This document shows, piece after piece, positions 1 through 4,700 of a stretch of 6,104 nt of DNA. Below the pieces are notes generated by a model. The model was given only the letters and a program-made list of their open reading frames with translations, was not told the origin of the DNA and searched no databases. A program made the position numbers and the translations under genes. This stretch comes from DASUBN01 sp964584665 (GTDB lineage: Bacteria; Pseudomonadota; Gammaproteobacteria; Natronospirales; REEB76): assembly GCA_964584665.1 (NCBI GenBank), contig CAZPAO010000069.1:1-6104 (forward strand), given 5' to 3'. Every line of letters begins with the position of its first letter. Position 1 is the first letter of the stretch.

Positions 1-636
1 AAGCAGAACCCCAGCTACTCGCCCCACAGCGAGGATCCGACCGGCGTGCCCATCTCGGCCATCGTGTTCGGCGGCCGCCGCGCGGACGTGGCACCGCTGG
101 TGTACGAAGCCCGGGACTGGAACCACGGCGTGCTGGTGGGCGCGAGCGTCGCCTCAGAGACCACCGCCGCGGCCACGGGCCAGGTGGGCGTGGTGCGCCG
201 CGACCCCATGGCCATGAAGCCTTTCTGTGGTTATAACTTTGCCGATTATTGGTCCCACTGGCTCTCCTTCGGCCAGAAGTCCGGCAAGCTGCCGAAGATC
301 TTCCACGTGAACTGGTTCCGCCAGGACGCGGACGGCAAGTTCATGTGGCCCGGCTTCGGCGAGAACCTCAGGGTGCTGCACTGGATCCTGGACCGTTGCG
401 AAGGCAAGGCGGATGCGGTCGAGACCCCCATCGGCTTCGTGCCCACGGACAAGTCCATCGACACCCATGAGCTGGACATCGATCCCGCCACCCTCCACAC
501 CCTGCTCAACATCGACACGGGCAAGTGGAAGAAGGAGATGGCGGACCTGGGCGAGTACTTCAAGACCTTCGGCAAGCGCGTGCCGGCAGGCCTGGAGAAG
601 GAACATGCCCGGGTGAGCAAGGCCTTGGAAGGCTAA
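1..636 (+). CDS. pckG: Phosphoenolpyruvate carboxykinase (GTP), C-terminal part (5' end outside window)
   Basis: This is the 3' end of GTP-dependent PEP carboxykinase, the cytosolic enzyme that interconverts oxaloacetate + GTP with PEP + GDP + CO2 at the entry to gluconeogenesis. The frame is open from base 1 and stops at TAA 634-636, giving 211 visible residues of a family usually near 600 residues; the start lies upstream. Visible landmarks by fragment residue: GVPISAIVFGGRR (15-27), with the conserved arginines of the active-site region; PLVYEA (32-37); the GYNF segment (77-80); and NWFRQDADGKF followed by WPGFGEN (104-122). In the last block F106, F114, F119 and N122 have the same spacing as the guanine-pocket residues F517/F525/F530/N533 of the vertebrate enzyme, so the nucleotide site appears intact and GTP-type. 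TPIGFVP (142-148) is another family block. No frameshift or damage is visible. The gene converges on the FHA-domain gene and ends 24 bases before a strong terminator. Identification is very secure; only the missing N-terminus is unknown. Confidence 0.97.
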   Translation, partial: KQNPSYSPHSEDPTGVPISAIVFGGRRADVAPLVYEARDWNHGVLVGASVASETTAAATGQVGVVRRDPMAMKPFCGYNFADYWSHWLSFGQKSGKLPKIFHVNWFRQDADGKFMWPGFGENLRVLHWILDRCEGKADAVETPIGFVPTDKSIDTHELDIDPATLHTLLNIDTGKWKKEMADLGEYFKTFGKRVPAGLEKEHARVSKALEG

Positions 637-660
637 GCCCCCCTCTCCCCTGAAAAGAAA

Positions 661-686
661 AGCCCCGCGAGAGCGGGGCTTTTTTT
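661..686. terminator. Rho-independent terminator, probably bidirectional
   Basis: A perfect 8-bp stem, AGCCCCGC (661-668) with GCGGGGCT (673-680), closes a GAGA loop (669-672) and is followed by six T (681-686) on the + strand. Upstream, AAAAGAAA (653-660) becomes TTTCTTTT after the stem when read on the - strand, so the same hairpin can end transcription from both sides. It lies 24 bases after the pckG stop and 16 bases beyond the stop of the convergent FHA-domain gene. It therefore probably ends both transcripts. Confidence 0.93.
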
Positions 687-702
687 GTCCTTAAGAATAC
701 CG

Positions 703-1620
703 TTAATGCATACGATTTGACTTGGTGCCGGTATCTAGGCGTTCCAGGAGTTCCGGCGGCAGGTAGGTGCCGCGGGATGAGAGGTCCGTGAGTCTCAAGT
801 GATGGTTCACGGTCATCTCGATCAGGAGATGCTGGCGGGAGATATCCCCGCTGGCGGAATCCAGGCAGACCTCGCACTGGGCCGAGCGGCCCACCATGGT
901 GCGGCCGGGGCGCAGCTCATAGCTGATGCCTTCCGGCTGCTGCAGCATGACGTGGCCTTCCGCGAACTTCAGCACGAAGCGGTTGCGGGCGAGGTAGACG
1001 GTGATGTCCGGATGGGTGTTGAGATCCAGGTTCACGGCGCGGCGGCGCGGCAGGCGCGCGTACAGCTGGTTCAGGCGCGTGGTGAAGCGGGAGGAAGGGG
1101 GCACCACGTCGGCGCGCATGGCCCGCGGCATCACCGGCCGGGGCGAGCCGCTCTCGCGCACGCCGGCGCGCCATTCGCGCCCGATGGTCTCCAGGATGTC
1201 GCGGCGCGATTCCAGGTAATGGATGTAATGGGTGAGTGTCAGGCGCAGGGCCGTATCCGATATGCGGTCCGCGCTGCCGGCCGCGAACAGGATGGAGGGC
1301 CAGTCGTGCTCGTCCGGCACCTTGTCCACATCCAGCATGCCCCAGAGGTGGCGCAGGCGCGCACGGGTCTCCATGGCGCGCACCAGGATGTCCACGGAGT
1401 TCTTGTGGGAGCGGCGGGTATGGCGGAGCTGCCGCTGCACGCCGTGACCGTCCAGCTGGGCCAGGGTCTCGATGCTCTCGGCGGAGACTTCGATGCGGGA
1501 GGTCAGGAAGCGGTCATAGTCCTGCTCGCTGCCGAACAGCTGCCATTGGCCGCGGATCTCCAGGCGCAGAGGCCAAGTACGGCGCAGACCATGGGTGAAG
1601 GACCTGAGTGCGGTGAGCAT
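703..1620 (-). CDS. FHA (forkhead-associated) domain protein with uncharacterised helical N-terminus
   Basis: This is a soluble 305-residue protein with a C-terminal forkhead-associated domain, a beta-sandwich that in known families binds phosphothreonine peptides. From the ATG at 1620, residues 1-185 are charged, Arg-rich and helix-like (for example RLTLTHYIHYLESRRDILE at 126-144), with no match I can name. Residues about 195-232 look like beta strands leading into the domain. The FHA core spans about 233-290: VGRS (243-246) carries the conserved Gly-Arg, SRQH (261-264) the Ser-Arg-x-His motif, and DLSSRGTYL (279-287) the final strand-loop. In that loop the usual S-x-N-G-T is shortened to S-R-G-T, so the conserved Asn is absent. 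There is no signal peptide or membrane segment, so a cytoplasmic location is expected. An in-frame TTG at 1650 would add 10 residues but has no Shine-Dalgarno sequence, whereas the ATG is preceded by AGGAAGCAGGGG. The gene lies 101 bases downstream of the adhesin gene on the same strand, possibly in one transcript. FHA assignment is good; the partner and pathway are unknown. Confidence 0.86.
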   Translation of the reverse strand: MLTALRSFTHGLRRTWPLRLEIRGQWQLFGSEQDYDRFLTSRIEVSAESIETLAQLDGHGVQRQLRHTRRSHKNSVDILVRAMETRARLRHLWGMLDVDKVPDEHDWPSILFAAGSADRISDTALRLTLTHYIHYLESRRDILETIGREWRAGVRESGSPRPVMPRAMRADVVPPSSRFTTRLNQLYARLPRRRAVNLDLNTHPDITVYLARNRFVLKFAEGHVMLQQPEGISYELRPGRTMVGRSAQCEVCLDSASGDISRQHLLIEMTVNHHLRLTDLSSRGTYLPPELLERLDTGTKSNRMH

Positions 1621-1623
1621 GTT

Positions 1624-1635
1624 CCCCTGCTTCCT
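1624..1635 (-). promoter_or_regulatory. Ribosome binding site deciding the start of the FHA-domain gene
   Basis: On the - strand AGGAAGCAGGGG lies directly upstream of the ATG at 1618-1620. It offers two purine-rich Shine-Dalgarno candidates: AGGAAG, with nine bases to the ATG, and AGGGG, with only three. The upstream TTG at 1648-1650 is preceded by GACTCC, which has no such motif. This favours the ATG and a 305-residue protein. Confidence 0.65.
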
Positions 1636-1656
1636 GCGGTTTCCCACCAAGGAGTC

Positions 1657-1676
1657 TAGCCCCCCGCAGGGGGCTA
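1657..1676 (-). promoter_or_regulatory. GC-rich hairpin between adhesin and FHA-domain genes
   Basis: A perfect 8-bp inverted repeat, TAGCCCCC (1669-1676 read on the - strand) with GGGGGCTA (1657-1664), closes a four-base loop. It lies 45 bases after the adhesin stop and 36 bases before the ATG of the FHA-domain gene. No T run follows on either strand, so it is not a standard intrinsic terminator. It could be an mRNA-stabilising or processing structure that lowers expression of the downstream gene, or an attenuator element. The stem is certain; the role is inference. Confidence 0.5.
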
Positions 1677-1721
1677 AACCTTGATGTGCCTCACACTTTC
1701 CGGGCGGTCAGCCCCCCGGGA

Positions 1722-4700
1722 TCACTGGCCGCAGCCGGCGCCGGAGGTGCTCTCTTCCTCGCACTGGTCGCCCGGCAGCTGGATGCCGCTACCGTTCACG
1801 TCGTACAGCGATATCTGCTGGAACACCGAGACGTCGATGAAGCCGCTGCCCAGGAGACCGCCGGTCTGCTGGTTGGCGGCAGCCTGCTGGCCGGAGTTCG
1901 AAGCCTGCGAGTTCTTGTTCACGTTCACATCGAGGTCCGTGGCGTACTGCAGGGTCTCCGGATCCGGGCCCTGCGCCACGGTGATCCCGGGCAGGTTGAA
2001 CACGGCCTTGCTGCTGGTGGTGGCGAAGTGCAGCTGCCCCGCACCCGAGAGCGGGCCGCCCGAGATGTCGTTGCCGGTCTCGCCGATGGTGCCGCCGATG
2101 ACCTCGATGTTGTCACCGGTCACGGTGCCGGCATTGTTGGGGTTGAACACCCCGACCGTGCCGCCCAGCACCATGTCGGTGGCCTGGACCGTGGCGTTGA
2201 TGTTCAGCGTGCCGGTGGTCGCCAGCACCAGGGTGGCGCCGTTGCCCATGACGATGTCGCTATCCACGTTGATGTCACCGCTGACCGGGCTGACGATCCC
2301 CGCGGTGACGTCCCCGAAAGTGCGCGGTGTGGCGCCGATGAACAAGGTGCCTTCATATCCGCTCAAGGCCGAACCGCTCAAGTCGAGGGTTCCCGCACTG
2401 CTGCCGCCGATGACGATGGCGCGGCTGAGGGTCTCCGGCATCAGCACGAGGGTCGCGCCGTTGCCGGTGTCCACGCTGCTGTTGCCGCCAGTCAGGCTGA
2501 TGCGGTCAGCGGTGATCGTCAGGTTCTTGCGGATGTCGAGCTTGCCGCCGAAGGTGATGCCGCCGCTCAGGCTGGTGATGTCCGCATTGGCGGCCACGCT
2601 GCCGGAGTAGCTCTGGTCCTGGACCGTGTGCACGGTGCCGCCGAGCACGATGCCGCCGCCGGCCGCCGTCAGGCTCACCAAGGCTGTGGTCCCGCCGATG
2701 TTGCCGGTCACGTCCACCTGGCCGGAACCGGCGTTCAGCTTGAGCTGCTGATGGCCGTCCACCACGCCGGTGACGTCGATGGCGCCGCCGCCCGCGTTGC
2801 TGATGGTGGACGCGCCGCCCAGGGTCACGTCGCCGGTGATGCTGACGTCACCGGAGCCGTTGTTGGCAAGGGTGCCGCGCAGGGTCAGCGTGCCGGTGTA
2901 GTTCTGGCCCGCCGCCGTGGTCACATCGCCCGCATGGATGCTGCCGCCCGTGACGTTCAGGGCCTTCAGGGCCACGCTCTGACCCACCGGGGCCAGGATC
3001 ACCGTGCCGCCGTTACCGTTCAGGTTCAGGGTCTGGGAGCCGGCGACCTTGCCATCGATGCCGCTGGTCTTGCTGAAGTCGAGACCCGTGGCCTTGATGG
3101 TCACGCCGGAGATGCCCACCACCACGCCGCCCTGCAGGTGGCTCATGTCCAGGGTTGTGGTGCTCACATTGCCGTTGAACTGCACCTTGCCCGTGACCGC
3201 ATCGCTGAGGCTCAGGGTGGTGAGGTTCACGGTGCCCAGGGTCACGAGGCCCGTGCCGAAGGTGCTGAGGGCCAGGGTATCGCCCGTGACGGGGCCGAGC
3301 GTGATGCCGGCGTTGCCGCTGGTGGTGATGGAGGCATTAGTCGCCACCAGGTTGTTGGCCGAGACGCTACCCGCGACGGACAGGCTGCCGTTCAGGTTGA
3401 ACTGGCCGCTCGACGTGGTCAGCGTTAGACCACCGCCCTGCACACTCACGCCGCCGCTGAAGTCGATGTCCGCCGAGCCGGTGGTCGCCAGCGTGACACC
3501 GCTGCTGTTCGATTTGAACGTCGAACCCGATGCCGTGATGTTGCCGGTGGACGTGATGCCGATACGGCCACTTGTGGCGGTCAGATTGCCCAGGTCCAGC
3601 GTGCCAGTGTTGGATACGAAGATGCCAGCCGGTGCCGTTGCGATCAAGGTACCGGAAATCGCGGTATTCAGGGCACTGCCACTGCTGCCGATGCTCTTGC
3701 CAGCACCCGCAGTCAGGGTCACTGCCCCAGCCGTGATGTCGGTACCGGCCGCACCGGTGATGTTGCCCCCGGTAGCGATCAGGGTGAAGCTGCCACTGCC
3801 CATATTCACGCCGCTCAAGGCGACGTCGCCGGTGGCCGTGATGGTGGCCGCGCTGCCGGCTCCGCCGGTGACGGTGAGGGTGTTCGTATCGACATTGGCC
3901 GTTATGGTGACACCGCCAAGCAGATCCACTGTGCCAGCCTGGAACACACCGCTGCCGTTGGTGGTGATGGACTCGACGCCAGTGATAGTCAGGGTTGCAC
4001 CAGTGGAATTCACTACGCCGGTATTAGCTACGGTGAGCACATCGTTGCCGCCACCGCCGGTGATGGACGTAAAGGTCGTGGTACCGCCGCCGATGGCGAA
4101 GGTATCGACGCCACTGCCACCCACCAGCTTGTTGAAGCCGCTGAAGGTAAGCGGTGTGGGCGCATTGCCATCATCATAGACGTCGTTGCCGGAACTATTG
4201 ATGGACCAATTGACAGCGCTATTCTCACCGTTCAGGGCACTGTTGTTGGAACCGTTGCCCACCAGGACATTGATGCCCTTGAACAAGGTCGCGATGGCGT
4301 CCGAACCGGTGTAGCCGCTGGCAGAACCGCTCGTGATGCTCACGCTCAGGGTGCCACCGACCGCACTGTAATCCAGGGTGTCGTTGCCCGAGCCGCCGTC
4401 GATCTGGCCGTCGATCGTGCCTCCAGCGAACACGAAATCATCGGCACCATTGTTGCCCTGCAGGTTGTTGATGTTGGTGAACGCGAGGCCGTTCACATCG
4501 CCCGCATCGGCACCGCTCACGGTCCAGGTGTTGGCACCGGTATCGCCATCGATCTCATTGATACCTGCACCGCCGCCGCCGTTGATGCCGCCGGTGAGGT
4601 TGCCGCCGGAGATCACGAAGGTGTCGCTGGCGCCGGTACCTTTCAGGTTGGCGATCTGGCTGAAGTCGAAGCTGCCATCCAGGTCACCGCTGTCGGTGCC

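Noticed and set aside
1621..1650. TTG start at 1650 for the FHA-domain gene (315 residues)
   Set aside because: There is no Shine-Dalgarno sequence before the TTG, while the ATG at 1620 has a purine-rich one; the extra ten residues are polar and add nothing recognisable.
799..1659. + strand open frame overlapping the FHA-domain gene
   Set aside because: It is antisense to a gene with recognisable FHA motifs. The translation is His/Ala/Gly/Gln-rich and resembles no protein family.
1722..1862. Type Va autotransporter barrel or type I secretion signal at the adhesin C-terminus
   Set aside because: There is no ~250-residue amphipathic barrel, no terminal aromatic residue, and no consecutive RTX block next to the C-terminus.
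1722..1919. C-terminal toxin domain of a contact-dependent inhibition (CdiA-type) protein with the next gene as immunity protein
   Set aside because: Only 46 residues follow the linker, there is no VENN-like boundary, and the next gene is a 305-residue FHA-domain protein rather than a small immunity protein.
1686..4179. Long + strand open frames opposite the adhesin gene (1686-3428 and 3004-4179)
   Set aside because: They are shadows of a GC-rich repetitive coding strand. Their translations are low-complexity (His/Ala/Gly/Asp-rich or Pro/Val/Leu-rich), with no domain, and the - strand frame has clear protein repeats conserved at residue level.
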